A program made the translations under genes and the position numbers. From Thiomicrorhabdus sp034722175 (GTDB lineage Bacteria > Pseudomonadota > Gammaproteobacteria > Thiomicrospirales > Thiomicrospiraceae): 22,956 nt of DNA. The notes below the pieces were generated by a model that saw nothing but the letters and a program-made list of their open reading frames with translations, ran no database searches and had not been told where the DNA came from. Below are positions 22,223-22,956 of this stretch, in pieces. The stretch covers positions 1-22,956 of the forward strand of contig JAYENR010000038.1 of NCBI GenBank assembly GCA_034722175.1. The letters run 5' to 3'. Position 1 is the stretch's first letter. Each line of letters begins with the position of its first letter.

Positions 22223-22956
22223 ATAACACTCCTTCTGCCAAAGTTTGCGAAACGTTTTTCACTTTTAACTCGGATGACTGAATCGCTTTCACCTCTTTTG
22301 CCAGATTCTGCAAAGCAGAAACCTGAGGCGTTTGCAGAGTAATCAACAATTGCGCCGAACTGTCTTTCCAGTCCAAACGCTGTATTTTGACAGTGGGGTA
22401 CTTTTTAAACACCGCTTCGACCTTTTTAGCCAACTGACTCGGGCCAACACCCGCTTCCAGTTGATTACCCTCTTTAGCAAACGCGGTTTTAGCCTGAGTC
22501 TTAATATTTACAATACGTTTCACATCTGGAAAACGTTGTTTAAACAGGGCTTCTGTTTGGGTTTGATAGGCTTGTGCTTGTTGGGTATGTTGCTGAGTTT
22601 GAAGAGATACACTGAATAAATATACGACTAACAATAACCCAAGCAAAATGATTGGCCACTTCCAAAGTAGCCACACGCCCGATTCTTGAGAAGAGGTTTG
22701 AAACATCCCCGTTCTTAAACTAAGATTTTGGCAAGGTTTACGATTTGACGTCAAAGCGGTTTGACAGGCATCTGCAATCGTACTGACGTTCTCAATGGCT
22801 AGGTCTGGATTTTGCAACATTTGAATCTGTTTAACCTGTTCAAACCAATCCGCCGTTCCTGCAAAACCAGAAAACTCACCTGTTCTCACTAAATATCGTT
22901 GAGCCTGTTCTAGCTCTGTTTGTTGATAAACTGACCAGGCCTGCTGGGCTTCTTCA
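22206..22956 (-). CDS. gspL: Type II secretion system protein L, C-terminal part (cut by window edge)
   Basis: Inner-membrane protein linking the GspE ATPase to the pseudopilus platform. The frame is open to the right edge, reading back from the visible part through QQAWSVYQQ and EQAQRYL, so the GTG at 22889 is internal and not the start. About 250 residues are present of the usual ~400: the end of the cytoplasmic actin-like domain (closing near NLSLRTGMF), a transmembrane helix (WKWPIILLGLLLVVYLFSV) and the periplasmic ferredoxin-like domain (KTAFAKEGNQLEAG through LAEGVLYVDAN). The stop lies within gspM. The rest of the gsp operon is expected beyond the window. Confidence 0.92.
   Translation of the reverse strand, partial: EEAQQAWSVYQQTELEQAQRYLVRTGEFSGFAGTADWFEQVKQIQMLQNPDLAIENVSTIADACQTALTSNRKPCQNLSLRTGMFQTSSQESGVWLLWKWPIILLGLLLVVYLFSVSLQTQQHTQQAQAYQTQTEALFKQRFPDVKRIVNIKTQAKTAFAKEGNQLEAGVGPSQLAKKVEAVFKKYPTVKIQRLDWKDSSAQLLITLQTPQVSALQNLAKEVKAIQSSELKVKNVSQTLAEGVLYVDAN
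22936..22943. repeat. CAGGCCTG palindrome (in gspL)
   Basis: Codes QAWS in gspL, the same reading frame and peptide as the gspM copy. Confidence 0.7.

Noticed and set aside
22206..22889. A complete 227-residue gene starting at GTG 22889
   Set aside because: The frame stays open upstream to the window edge and the product is clearly the C-terminal part of GspL.
668..22943. Treating the CAGGCCTG copies as a CRISPR or tandem array
   Set aside because: The copies are irregularly scattered over 22 kb, without regular spacers or neighbouring cas genes.

Overview
The window looks like the chromosome of a free-living gammaproteobacterium. The protein style and the run dapF-DUF484-xerC-hslV / hslU-DUF971-ubiE-ubiJ-ubiB suggest a sulfur-oxidising relative of Thiomicrospira, Hydrogenovibrio or Thiomicrorhabdus; this placement is an inference from gene content, not a search result. 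There is no rRNA, tRNA, CRISPR array, transposase or phage gene. The DNA is almost fully coding and no gene-free gap exceeds about 170 bases.

Left third (1-7330), cell envelope supply: glmS (amino sugars), gmhA and hldE (ADP-heptose) run leftward. A divergent rightward set holds a PagL-type lipid A deacylase, kdsD (first Kdo step) and waaA (Kdo transfer to lipid A). The set ends at a perfect bidirectional terminator at 7302-7327.

Middle (7350-16790), housekeeping block: yqhA, hslV, an orphan pseudopilin, xerC, a DUF484 gene and dapF run leftward. hslU, a DUF971 gene, ubiE, ubiJ and ubiB run rightward. hslV and hslU, normally adjacent in one operon, lie about 3.3 kb apart on opposite strands; inverting the dapF-to-hslV segment would restore the usual order. 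A 76-base hairpin-like element lies between ubiE and ubiJ.

Right third (16800-22956): a small lipoprotein and a periplasmic thioredoxin-like protein run rightward. Converging on them is the end of a type II secretion operon (gspL partial, gspM, gspN). The operon continues, with start-stop overlap, into a lipoprotein kexin-like S8 protease and then a small secreted protein that looks like the prodomain this protease lacks. This is the most interesting gene system here: apparently a surface-anchored, T2SS-exported protease with a prodomain/chaperone supplied in trans, comparable to the Aeromonas ASP/ORF2 pair.

Throughout the window the 8-base palindrome CAGGCCTG occurs 11 times, where well under one copy would be expected by chance. 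It sits in genes, between genes, at translation starts and as both arms of a terminator. It is a candidate genome-wide signal.
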